64,000 nt of DNA, from the NCBI RefSeq assembly GCF_030013905.1, contig NZ_CP124862.1, positions 4,343,051 through 4,407,050 of the forward strand, written 5' to 3'. The DNA is from Petroclostridium sp. X23 (GTDB taxonomy: Bacteria > Bacillota > Clostridia > SK-Y3). Below are positions 23,905-32,035 of this stretch, one piece after another. Numbering within the stretch: the stretch's first letter is position 1; every line of letters begins with the position of its first letter. The notes beneath the pieces are model-generated. The model was not told where the DNA came from, did no database searches, and saw nothing but the letters and a program-made list of their open reading frames with translations. A program made the translations under genes and the position numbers.

Positions 23905-26580
23905 ATGATGGGTTTTTTACATAGTGATTTTGATTCTATTATTGAAAATATGATCAATGCTTTTGCATATCATAAAATCATTATCGACGCTGCCGGGAAT
24001 CCTATTGATTATGAGTTTATAGAAGTGAACAAAGCATTTGAGTCATTTACAGGATTAAAACGAGATTTTGTTGTGGGAAAGCGTGTCACCGAAGTGATTA
24101 CGGATATAAAAAGTGATCCATTCAACTGGATCGATTTTTACGGAAAAGTTGCTTTGAAAGGAATCTCTGCATCCATTGAACAATACTCCAATGTCCTGAA
24201 ACGCTGGTATCTAATTAATGCGTATTCCCCTCAAAAAGAATATTTTATTACAGTGTTTATAGATATATCCAATATCAAACAAAGAGAAAATGAGTTGTGC
24301 GAAAAAAATGATGAGCTTTCGCAGCTTTATGAAGAGATTACGGCTTCGGAGGAAGAATTACGGGTTCAAGTAGAAGAGTTGGATACGCTCAGTAAACGCC
24401 TTGCTAAAAGTGAGAGTAGGCTTAATAGAGCACAGGCGATAGCCCATGTAGGAAATTGGGAAATAGATTTGATGTCAGGTCAAATATGGGGTTCTGAAGA
24501 AGCTTTTAAATTATATGGATTAGAGAGAAAAACACCGTTTCTTCCGTTAAAAACAGTACAAACAATAGTGCATCCGCAGGACCGGCCAACGTTAGATCAG
24601 GCATTGAAGCTATTGATTGAACAGAAAGAAAAGTACGATGTGGAGTTTAGAATTATTCGGCCCGATAATGGTGAAGAAAGATATATGCACTCAGTTGCAG
24701 AATTGGAGATAGATAGCAATGGGAGGCAGGTAAGTGTTTTAGGAGTAATCCGGGATATTACCGAAAGAACTGTTTATGAAAGAGAATTAAAGTCCAAGAA
24801 TGAAGAACTATCATCGCTATATGAAGAAATAATGGCATCCGAAGAAGAGCTGCGGCAGCAGCTTGACGAAATACAGGCGCATAGAGAACAGCTTCTGCTG
24901 AGTAAAGAAAGATATAAGATTCTGGTTAATAATTCAAAAGATATTATTTACAGTTATGACGGTGAAGGGGTTTTTACGGCTGTAAACCATATGTTTTGCG
25001 AGGTTTTCGGTGTTTCAGAACATGAAGCAATAGGTAAGAAGATTTCACAAGTGATTGATGACAGTGACTATGTAAAAAAATGTAATGAAGCCCGGGTGCA
25101 AGTATGTAATACGCTTTCTCCGTGCTATTTTCAAAATGCATACACCATGAAGGATGGAACTTTACGTCATTATGATATTACCCTTTCACCGGTTTTTGAT
25201 GGAAAAAGAAGAATTGTAGGTGTTACCGGTACCAATCATGATATGACAGAAATAAGGAAAAACCAAAAGCTCATAAGGCATATGGCTTACCATGACCCTT
25301 TAACGGGTTTGGCCAACCGAACCCTGCTTAAGGATAGGTTGAATACGGCCATCGTTATGGCAAAAAGGATGGGAATGAGTATTGCTGTAGCCTTTATTGA
25401 TCTGGATAATTTTAAGAAAGTCAATGATACGCTTGGACATGTGGTGGGTGACGAACTTCTGATTGATGCTTCTAAAAGGATTCAATTTTGTGTAAGAGAG
25501 TATGATACCGTTTCGCGTCTTAGCGGAGACGAGTTTTGTATAATTATTCAAAGTATCAATCAACAAGTACAAGTAGATGTATTGCCTATAATGGAACGGA
25601 TCAATACAATCTTCTGTCAGCCCTTTGAGATTGATGGGCATTCTATCAGGTTGACCGCCAGTATTGGGATCTCTATATATCCCCATGACGGAGAAACTGT
25701 GGGAGAATTGTTAAGAAATGCAGATACTGCGATGTATAAAGCCAAAGAGTTAGGTAGAAATACATATTGCTTTTTTAATAATAAAATGAGGGATGAACTG
25801 GTACGTAAAACAAACATTGAAAGAATGCTGAGAAAGGCATTGGAAAATAATGAATTTCTATTGTACTATCAGCCTCAATATGAAACAAAAACCGGTCAAT
25901 TACGAGGGTTTGAAGCACTAATCCGATGGAACAGTGCTGAAGCCGGTTTTATGAGTCCGGCAGATTTTATTCCTATTGCGGAGGAAACCGGTTTAATCGT
26001 TGAGATAGGACAATGGGTTTTAAATACAGCTTGTAGGTTATGTAAAAAAATTGAGAATAAGTATCAAAAAAGCATTATTATATCTGTTAATATTTCACCT
26101 ATACAACTGAGACATAAAGAGTTTATTAATATGGTATTAGATGCAGTAAAGCTTTCGGAAATCTCTTTTTGTAAGCTTGAGTTGGAAATCACAGAGAATC
26201 ATTTTATCGATAATGCTGATGAGGCGATAGGCATATTAAAGAAATTGAGGGAAGCGGGTATTAGAATAGCACTTGATGATTTTGGCACAGGGTATTCTTC
26301 TTTGAGTTATTTAAAAAAACTTCCCATTAATCTTTTGAAGATTGATAAGTCCTTTATCGACGAGATAGACTGTCAAAGTGTTCAGCAAAGTCTAACAAGT
26401 TCCATCATCACACTTGTACACAACCTCAATATCGAAACCATCGCTGAAGGAATTGAAACCTATGAGCAGTATGAATACCTGCTAGAATCCAAGTGTGATA
26501 ATTTACAAGGGTATTATCTTGGCAAGCCTGTACCGGAACACTTAGTGGATGAGGTAATAAAAAATCATTGGAAAGTATAA
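23905..26580 (+). CDS. PAS-PAS-PAS-GGDEF-EAL c-di-GMP signalling protein
   Basis: An 891-residue cytoplasmic protein. A PAS domain (about 10-125), a coiled coil with EEITASEEELRVQVEEL, a PAS_3 domain (about 175-285), a second similar coil (EEIMASEEELRQQLDEI), a third PAS (about 335-445), GGDEF (about 455-615) and EAL (about 635-890). The cyclase motif reads SGDEF instead of GGDEF, often still active or GTP-binding only. The phosphodiesterase motifs are intact: EALIRW, EITENHF, DDFGTGYSS, KIDKSFI, AEGIE. It is therefore most likely a c-di-GMP phosphodiesterase, possibly bifunctional. No membrane segment. The start has a GGGAGGGAGG run upstream; ATG at 23905 or 23908. Confidence 0.93.
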   Translation: MMGFLHSDFDSIIENMINAFAYHKIIIDAAGNPIDYEFIEVNKAFESFTGLKRDFVVGKRVTEVITDIKSDPFNWIDFYGKVALKGISASIEQYSNVLKRWYLINAYSPQKEYFITVFIDISNIKQRENELCEKNDELSQLYEEITASEEELRVQVEELDTLSKRLAKSESRLNRAQAIAHVGNWEIDLMSGQIWGSEEAFKLYGLERKTPFLPLKTVQTIVHPQDRPTLDQALKLLIEQKEKYDVEFRIIRPDNGEERYMHSVAELEIDSNGRQVSVLGVIRDITERTVYERELKSKNEELSSLYEEIMASEEELRQQLDEIQAHREQLLLSKERYKILVNNSKDIIYSYDGEGVFTAVNHMFCEVFGVSEHEAIGKKISQVIDDSDYVKKCNEARVQVCNTLSPCYFQNAYTMKDGTLRHYDITLSPVFDGKRRIVGVTGTNHDMTEIRKNQKLIRHMAYHDPLTGLANRTLLKDRLNTAIVMAKRMGMSIAVAFIDLDNFKKVNDTLGHVVGDELLIDASKRIQFCVREYDTVSRLSGDEFCIIIQSINQQVQVDVLPIMERINTIFCQPFEIDGHSIRLTASIGISIYPHDGETVGELLRNADTAMYKAKELGRNTYCFFNNKMRDELVRKTNIERMLRKALENNEFLLYYQPQYETKTGQLRGFEALIRWNSAEAGFMSPADFIPIAEETGLIVEIGQWVLNTACRLCKKIENKYQKSIIISVNISPIQLRHKEFINMVLDAVKLSEISFCKLELEITENHFIDNADEAIGILKKLREAGIRIALDDFGTGYSSLSYLKKLPINLLKIDKSFIDEIDCQSVQQSLTSSIITLVHNLNIETIAEGIETYEQYEYLLESKCDNLQGYYLGKPVPEHLVDEVIKNHWKV

Positions 26581-26656
26581 AATGTGTGGCCATTTATGAT
26601 TCTTACCATATTATATAAGGAGGTATTAAAATCATAGATGAGAGGTAGGAAGATTC

Positions 26657-26917
26657 ATGTCAAACGAATGTATGAGCTATAATGGTGTTACTGAGGAAGC
26701 ATTTAAAAATTTGAGAGAAACAGCTAAGAATTATGGAATTACGCTTCCGAATATTGATAGAGGATGTGTATCGGGACAAGGCTTTGACGGATACTTTATC
26801 TGGAATGAGACAGAACAAACATTAAAAATAGATATAAAGTCCAAACCCTGGTTCCTATCATATAATATGATTGATGGAATGATCAGTGATGCAGTAATGA
26901 ATTTTGCGAATAATTAG
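26657..26917 (+). CDS. Small hypothetical protein
   Basis: An 86-residue soluble protein (LPNIDRGCVSGQGFDGYFIWNE... KIDIKSKPWFLSYNMIDGMI). An AGGTAGGA site lies upstream. Single gene with a terminator behind it. No family recognised; the pattern suggests a compact alpha/beta domain. Confidence 0.7.
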   Translation: MSNECMSYNGVTEEAFKNLRETAKNYGITLPNIDRGCVSGQGFDGYFIWNETEQTLKIDIKSKPWFLSYNMIDGMISDAVMNFANN

Positions 26918-26940
26918 CTGCTGATTGGTAATCATCGTGT

Positions 26941-26982
26941 AAAGGTCTGTTTTCCTTCTTTAAAGGATGGCAGATCTTTTTT
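26941..26982 (+). terminator. Terminator after the 86-residue protein
   Basis: AAAGGTCTG pairs with CAGATCTTT (one wobble), with an inner CCTT/AAGG, followed by TTTTTT. Confidence 0.7.
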
Positions 26983-27000
26983 AATATTTGGATTGAATAC

Positions 27001-27082
27001 ATGAATATATTTTCACATATTATTGACGGCATGGGGTTAATGGTGTATAATGGCAATAAATATATGAATATATGTTCATGTA
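27001..27082 (+). promoter_or_regulatory. cad promoter with two ArsR/SmtB-type operators
   Basis: TTGACG (27023-27028), 17 nt, TATAAT (27046-27051). ATGAATATAT occurs twice: at 27001 (ATGAATATATTTTCA) and at 27064 (ATGAATATATGTTCAT, a 5-6-5 palindrome). This fits the TGAA..TTCA core of ArsR/SmtB operators and brackets the promoter. Confidence 0.7.
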
Positions 27083-27113
27083 TTTAAACATATAAATACG
27101 GAAGGATGATCAT

Positions 27114-27476
27114 ATGATGAATAAAGATTATATTGATTATTGTGATTGTAATATCATACATGAGGATGTTGTAAATACAGCCAGACAAAATATGCCCGAT
27201 GAAGAAAATCTGTATGATCTTGCGGAGCTTTTTAAGGTTTTTGGCGATACGACGAGAGTGAGAATACTTTATGCGTTATTTGTATCCGAAATGTGTGTTT
27301 GCGATATCGCTGCGCTATTAGGTATGACGCAGTCAGCAATTTCACATCAGCTTAGAGTGCTGAAGCAAGCACGATTGGTGAAATATAGAAAGGATGGGAA
27401 AGTAGTCTATTATTCATTGGATGATGATCATATCCAGCACATATTTGACCAAGGGTTAGCGCATGTGACCGAATAA
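27114..27476 (+). CDS. cadC: CadC-like ArsR-family metal-sensing repressor
   Basis: A 120-residue winged-helix repressor. The alpha3 metal motif EMCVCD (Cys61, Cys63) and an N-terminal C10-D-C12 pair reproduce the four-cysteine Cd(II)/Pb(II) site of CadC. The recognition helix is MTQSAISHQLRVLKQA. It should repress itself and the following ATPase until Cd, Pb or Zn binds. The gene ends 28 nt before the ATPase start. Confidence 0.9.
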   Translation: MMNKDYIDYCDCNIIHEDVVNTARQNMPDEENLYDLAELFKVFGDTTRVRILYALFVSEMCVCDIAALLGMTQSAISHQLRVLKQARLVKYRKDGKVVYYSLDDDHIQHIFDQGLAHVTE

Positions 27477-27503
27477 TAGGAAATGAAAGAGAGGGGGACA
27501 AGT

Positions 27504-29618
27504 GTGAGCGTTGAATTAAAGAAAGAGTTAATACTCGAAGGATTAGATTGCGCAAATTGTGCAGCGAAAATTGAAGAAAGGGTAAAAGGGCTGGAAGGTG
27601 TAACAGTAGCAAATATAAATTTTGTAACTAAAAAATTATCTATCGTAACCGATAGTCCAAGTAAAATGGACGAGATCATATCGAATGCTAATGTAATCAT
27701 AAAAAAGCTTGAGCCACATGTAGTGGTTATTGAAGAACATGAACAGAAAGATATGGGAAATGAGGTTGAGTATGATAAAGCTGAAATTACAAGACTTATA
27801 GCGGGAGCAATGTTGTTTGGTATCGCAATAATATTCAGCTTCTCTTTCTGGACTGAATTTGTCTTGTACTTTGCAAGTTATGTATTGGTTGGAGGAGAAG
27901 TAGTATTAAAAGCAGCAAAGAACATCATACGAGGTCAGATATTTGATGAAAATTTTCTGATGTGTATAGCAACCGTTGGAGCATTTGCAATCAAAGAGTT
28001 TCCTGAAGGAGTCGCGGTAATGCTATTCTATCAAATAGGTGAGTTCTTTCAGGATGTAGCTGTCAATCGTTCGAGAAAGTCTATTAAAGCTCTAATGGAC
28101 ATTCGGCCGGATTTTGCTAATTTAAGAGATGGAAATGATATTAAAAAGGTTTCCCCAGATGAGGTGAAAATTGGAGATTTAATTGTGGTGAAGCCCGGTG
28201 AGAAGGTGCCTCTTGATGGTAAGGTGATAGAGGGGAATTCTATGCTCGATACCTCTGCTCTGACAGGGGAATCGGTGCCGCGGGAAGTAGAAGCAGGCAG
28301 CGAGGTATTGTCTGGATTTATTAATAAGAATGGATTGCTAACCATTGAAGTAACTAAAGTCTTCAGTGAGTCCACCGTGTCAAGGATATTGGATTTAGTA
28401 CAAAATGCAAGCAGCAAAAAGGCACCAACAGAAAACTTTATAACAAAGTTCGCAAGATATTATACACCGGTGGTAGTATTTGTAGCTCTTGCACTGGCTG
28501 TAGTTCCGCCGCTTATAGTGCCAGGGGCCACATTTTCAGATTGGGTATATAGAGCGTTGATTTTTCTCGTAGTTTCGTGTCCATGTGCTTTAGTTGTTTC
28601 TATCCCATTAGGCTTTTTCGGCGGGATTGGGGGGGCTTCCAAAAATGGTATATTGATCAAGGGCGGTAACTATCTTGAAGCACTGAATGATGTGGAAACA
28701 GTGATATTTGATAAAACAGGAACATTAACAGAAGGTGTATTTAAAGTTACGTTGATTAAGCCTAAGAAAGAATCTATTACGGAAAAAACACTTTTGGAGT
28801 ATGCCGCATTTGCAGAGAGCTATTCCAACCATCCGATAGCAGTATCAATTTTAAAAGCTTACGGTAAAGAAATAAATAAAACTGAAGTTGAAGAATATGA
28901 GGAAATATCAGGTCATGGGATTAAGGTATTTGTTCGTGGTAAAAGAGTGCTTGTCGGAAACAATAAGATGATGGATATGGAAGGCATCGTATACGATCAT
29001 GTAGAGGAAGTAGGAACCGTACTCCATATTGCTGTTGATAAAAATTATGCCGGATATATAGTAATTTCTGATAAAATAAAAGAGGATGCCTCGAAGGCTT
29101 TGAATGGCCTTAGAAGTATGGGTGTTAAAAAACTTGTAATGCTGACAGGGGATAGTAAATCAGCAGGAATCAAGATAGCCGAGCAATTGGGATTGGACGA
29201 AGTACATGCGGAACTTCTTCCCCAACATAAGGTTGAAAGGCTGGAGATGTTAGCTCAGGAGAAATCATCTAGAGGAAAACTGGTGTTTGTAGGTGATGGC
29301 ATCAATGATGCACCGGTATTGGCAAGAGCAGATATTGGTGTTGCCATGGGCGGCTTAGGCTCTGATGCAGCTATTGAAGCAGCTGATGTAATTCTAATGA
29401 CGGATGAACCATCTAAACTGGTAAGTGCCATTAAAATTGCCAAGAGAACCAGAATGATTGTATGGCAAAATATACTCTTTGCTTTTGGAGTCAAGGCGAT
29501 TGTATTGCTTTTAGGTGCAGGAGGCTTAGCTACGATGTGGGAAGCGGTATTTGCAGATGTAGGTGTAGCACTGTTAGCTGTCTTGAATGCGATGCGGGTA
29601 ATGCGAGTAAAGGTATAA
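27504..29618 (+). CDS. cadA: Cd/Zn/Pb-exporting P1B-type ATPase
   Basis: A 704-residue membrane pump that exports soft divalent metals. N-terminal HMA domain with GLDCANCA (Cys16, Cys19); transmembrane metal site C359-P-C361; actuator TGES; phosphorylation D403 in DKTGTLT; HP locus in SNHPIAV; hinge GDGINDAPVLA. CPC with upstream CadC marks the CadA/ZntA group rather than copper pumps. I start at GTG (27504) with GAGGGGG upstream; an ATG at 27483 is possible but has a weak site. Confidence 0.95.
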   Translation: MSVELKKELILEGLDCANCAAKIEERVKGLEGVTVANINFVTKKLSIVTDSPSKMDEIISNANVIIKKLEPHVVVIEEHEQKDMGNEVEYDKAEITRLIAGAMLFGIAIIFSFSFWTEFVLYFASYVLVGGEVVLKAAKNIIRGQIFDENFLMCIATVGAFAIKEFPEGVAVMLFYQIGEFFQDVAVNRSRKSIKALMDIRPDFANLRDGNDIKKVSPDEVKIGDLIVVKPGEKVPLDGKVIEGNSMLDTSALTGESVPREVEAGSEVLSGFINKNGLLTIEVTKVFSESTVSRILDLVQNASSKKAPTENFITKFARYYTPVVVFVALALAVVPPLIVPGATFSDWVYRALIFLVVSCPCALVVSIPLGFFGGIGGASKNGILIKGGNYLEALNDVETVIFDKTGTLTEGVFKVTLIKPKKESITEKTLLEYAAFAESYSNHPIAVSILKAYGKEINKTEVEEYEEISGHGIKVFVRGKRVLVGNNKMMDMEGIVYDHVEEVGTVLHIAVDKNYAGYIVISDKIKEDASKALNGLRSMGVKKLVMLTGDSKSAGIKIAEQLGLDEVHAELLPQHKVERLEMLAQEKSSRGKLVFVGDGINDAPVLARADIGVAMGGLGSDAAIEAADVILMTDEPSKLVSAIKIAKRTRMIVWQNILFAFGVKAIVLLLGAGGLATMWEAVFADVGVALLAVLNAMRVMRVKV

Positions 29619-29736
29619 AACTTATCATAAATACAGATAAAGCTCATTATAAATATTAGCATTGAGGAAATCTATAGCTAGCGAACTGTAGACATGTAAT
29701 TTGCAAGCTTATATATCACGTTAATAGTTAAGATTC

Positions 29737-29890
29737 CGTAGGGGCGGACGACTCTGTCCGCCCGCAGATAAGGTAGTAGTACAGCGGGTGGACAGGGTCG
29801 TCCACCCCTACGATAATAAAACAGATATATTGGAACAAGAATTAACATACTAGTTAATAATAACTTTAAAGTTTTTTATCTATATATAAA
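29737..29890. repeat. Palindromic element family B, copy 2
   Basis: The core (29737-29812) differs from the copy at 15312 by only a few bases. Homology continues to about 29890, ending with GTTTTTTATCTATA, which matches the terminal repeats of family A. It lies in the 540-nt gap between cadA and spoIVFA. Confidence 0.75.
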
Positions 29891-29934
29891 GGAGGAGTGA
29901 GTACTAGAGATTTTTTATATTCTCCTCACTATCC

Positions 29935-29950
29935 ACTCCCCACTCCCCAC
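29935..29950. repeat. Dispersed TCCCCAC repeat (family D, minus orientation)
   Basis: Two or more TCCCCAC units, the complement of the GTGGGGA units before purF at 62141. Confidence 0.4.
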
Positions 29951-29966
29951 TAAATCAACATATTCT

Positions 29967-29990
29967 ACCGGAGATACTCCGGTTTTTTTT
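29967..29990 (+). terminator. Strong short terminator downstream of cadA region
   Basis: ACCGGAG-ATA-CTCCGGT followed by eight T. About 350 nt after cadA; it isolates spoIVFA. Confidence 0.8.
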
Positions 29991-30012
29991 ATGGGAATTA
30001 AATACAATATAT

Positions 30013-30079
30013 TGTGGACAAGCAGTATTCCACAACAAGTTCACAAGATATCCACAGAGTTATCCACAGGATGTGGACT
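30013..30079. promoter_or_regulatory. Cluster of DnaA boxes upstream of spoIVFA
   Basis: Within 67 bp: TGTGGACAA (inverse TTGTCCACA), TATTCCACA, ATATCCACA, a perfect TTATCCACA (30060-30068) and TGTGGACTG. Two boxes are spaced 12 bp apart. No dnaA or dnaN gene is nearby, so this is a chromosomal DnaA-binding cluster rather than oriC. Confidence 0.6.
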
Positions 30080-30110
30080 GCTTAAGGAAGATGGTTTTAA
30101 TTCATGAGTA

Positions 30111-30137
30111 ATATTTTTATTTCAATGCTAATATAAT
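30111..30137 (+). promoter_or_regulatory. Possible sigma-E promoter of spoIVFAB
   Basis: ATATT (30111-30115), 14 nt, AATATAAT. This fits the mother-cell sigma-E pattern (ATATT, 14-15 nt, CATACAnT) at most positions and the known regulation of spoIVF. Confidence 0.4.
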
Positions 30138-30161
30138 GTAATAATTGGGGGGTGGGAGCAA

Positions 30162-31061
30162 GTGGAAAGTACTTACAGAAAAAAACGTTATCCAAAATAC
30201 AATAGATATGGGAAAAATAGAAAAGACAAGAGAGAAGAAGATTTTGTCCAAAATATTATGAAACAGATTGCTGTATGTTGCATAATTTTTTTAGTGATCT
30301 TTGGAATGAATAATATCAATTCACCTATTACCGATAAGTTAATGGGCCAGATCAAGTCTGCTTTAGTCTATACAGTAGATTTTAACAAAACATATAAAAG
30401 CGTAGCTACATTTGCTAATAGTCTGGGCACCAAAGATAGCAGTGGTTCTGTAAGCATCAAGGATGAAGATATACCTAAGGAAATGAATAACCCATCTTCG
30501 CAAGGAAATGATTCAGATATAAATACGCTGCAGAATAATTTAACCCAGACAGCCGATCAAAAAGACGGGCATCTTGAAGGTAAACTTGACTTGGATTCGC
30601 AAGAACAAATCCCTGCGGAAGCACAGAGCACAGCTGTAAAAATAAATCAAAAGATTGTTGTACCGTTAAATGGTGTGGTCACATCAAAATTTGGTATGCG
30701 CAACCATCCATTGTTTCAGAAAGACTTATTTCATACCGGTATAGATATAGATGGTAAGAAGGGCGAAAACATTGTAGCAGCAATAGATGGAGAAGTGGAA
30801 GAAGTAGGTTATAACGATAACTATGGCAAGTATGTACGGTTAAAGCATAAAGATGATATATATACTTTCTATGCCCACTGCAACGAGGTGTTGGTGAAAA
30901 AAGGCCAACAAGTAAAAAACGGCGATGTTATTGCTAAAGTTGGTGATTTGGGTATAACAGTAGGAGCACACTTGCATTTTGAAATATCGAAAAAAGATAA
31001 AGTTCTAGATCCCCTGCAGTATATTGATTTGCCTTTAGACCCTAATATGACTGATGAATGA
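30162..31061 (+). CDS. spoIVFA: SpoIVFA-like M23-domain sporulation protein
   Basis: A 299-residue protein with a basic N-terminus, one membrane segment (about 37-54) and a C-terminal M23 (LytM) domain. H191-x3-D195 (HTGID) and H270-L-H272 (HLHFE) are the full zinc and catalytic set. In Bacillus, SpoIVFA holds the SpoIVFB protease inactive at the forespore membrane until a signal arrives, and its M23 fold is catalytically dead; here the residues are kept, so it could also cut peptidoglycan. The call rests on the next gene and the rplU-obg neighbourhood. It starts at GTG with a GGGGGGTGGG stretch upstream. Confidence 0.8.
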   Translation: MESTYRKKRYPKYNRYGKNRKDKREEDFVQNIMKQIAVCCIIFLVIFGMNNINSPITDKLMGQIKSALVYTVDFNKTYKSVATFANSLGTKDSSGSVSIKDEDIPKEMNNPSSQGNDSDINTLQNNLTQTADQKDGHLEGKLDLDSQEQIPAEAQSTAVKINQKIVVPLNGVVTSKFGMRNHPLFQKDLFHTGIDIDGKKGENIVAAIDGEVEEVGYNDNYGKYVRLKHKDDIYTFYAHCNEVLVKKGQQVKNGDVIAKVGDLGITVGAHLHFEISKKDKVLDPLQYIDLPLDPNMTDE

Positions 31062-31076
31062 ATGTAAAACAAGGAG

Positions 31077-31964
31077 GTGCAAATATATATTAGATATTTA
31101 AAAAAAAACTTATATATTCAACCGTTGGTAGGTGTAGTTCTAGTTGCTGGATTTATTACACAGCATTTGAGAGAAGTAATGGTTTTATACGCTGTGGTTA
31201 TGATACATGAGATGTGTCATTTGGCGGCGGCATATTATTTGAAAGTTGAAATTGATGGGATAAAAGTGATGCCGTTTGGTGTTACATTGAAAATAAAAAA
31301 TAACTACATAAGCAAACCCGAGCATGAAATAATGATTGCATGTGCAGGCCCTTTGTCCAACGTACTTATGATACTCATAGCTTATATTATAAAAGTATAT
31401 TATTTGTGGAATACAGATGATATAACTTTTTTTATTTTTGCAAATTTTGTGATAGGGACAGCAAATATTGTTCCGGCCTTGCCATTAGATGGGGGAAGAA
31501 TATTGAAAGCGGTACTGACATTACATTGGGGATTTATAAAAGCTTTTAATTTTATAATAAAATTAACTAAAGTTATATGTGTACTTTCTTTGATTGTGGG
31601 CATTTATGTATTGTATGCTACAGGTCTTAACGCGTCCATATTAATGATTTCATTGTTTTTAATTTTTAATATCGTCAATGAAAAGAATAATAACAATTTA
31701 GCTGTTATGAAAGAAATCATTTACTGTAAGGAGAAATTATTACAAGCGGGAATTTCTAATGCCAAAAACCTTGTAGTGATTTCAGATATTCCTGCACAAA
31801 AATTATTAAAAAATTTCAGCTACAATTACTTTTATTTGATTACCGTCATAGATAGCAAAATGAACATTATAGGTACTTTAACAGAAGCGCAGGTAATAGA
31901 TGGGTTAGTAGAACTTGGTGCACAAGTCAGTATAGAAGAGATATTAATAAAAAATCGTACATAA
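31077..31964 (+). CDS. spoIVFB: SpoIVFB-like intramembrane metalloprotease
   Basis: A site-2-protease-type M50 enzyme that releases mother-cell sigma-K from its pro-form. Zinc motif HEMCH (His44, Glu45, His48) and the second motif LPLDGGR near 136-142 lie in transmembrane segments; the C-terminal ~80 residues look like a CBS-type domain (LITVIDSKMNIIGTLTEAQ), as in SpoIVFB. The first in-frame start, GTG at 31077, lies inside AAGGAGGTG, so translation probably begins at a non-standard ATA or ATT (31083 or 31089), or far downstream at TTG (31125). Confidence 0.88.
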   Translation: MQIYIRYLKKNLYIQPLVGVVLVAGFITQHLREVMVLYAVVMIHEMCHLAAAYYLKVEIDGIKVMPFGVTLKIKNNYISKPEHEIMIACAGPLSNVLMILIAYIIKVYYLWNTDDITFFIFANFVIGTANIVPALPLDGGRILKAVLTLHWGFIKAFNFIIKLTKVICVLSLIVGIYVLYATGLNASILMISLFLIFNIVNEKNNNNLAVMKEIIYCKEKLLQAGISNAKNLVVISDIPAQKLLKNFSYNYFYLITVIDSKMNIIGTLTEAQVIDGLVELGAQVSIEEILIKNRT

Positions 31965-32035
31965 GCATCTATTGCTAAAATAGTGCAATTTGGTTAATAT
32001 AATAGAAGAGTTATTTTAAGGAGGATTTTACTTAA

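Noticed and set aside
30013..30079. Chromosomal replication origin
   Set aside because: Although DnaA boxes are present, there is no dnaA, dnaN or rpmH gene and no clear AT-rich unwinding element beside them.
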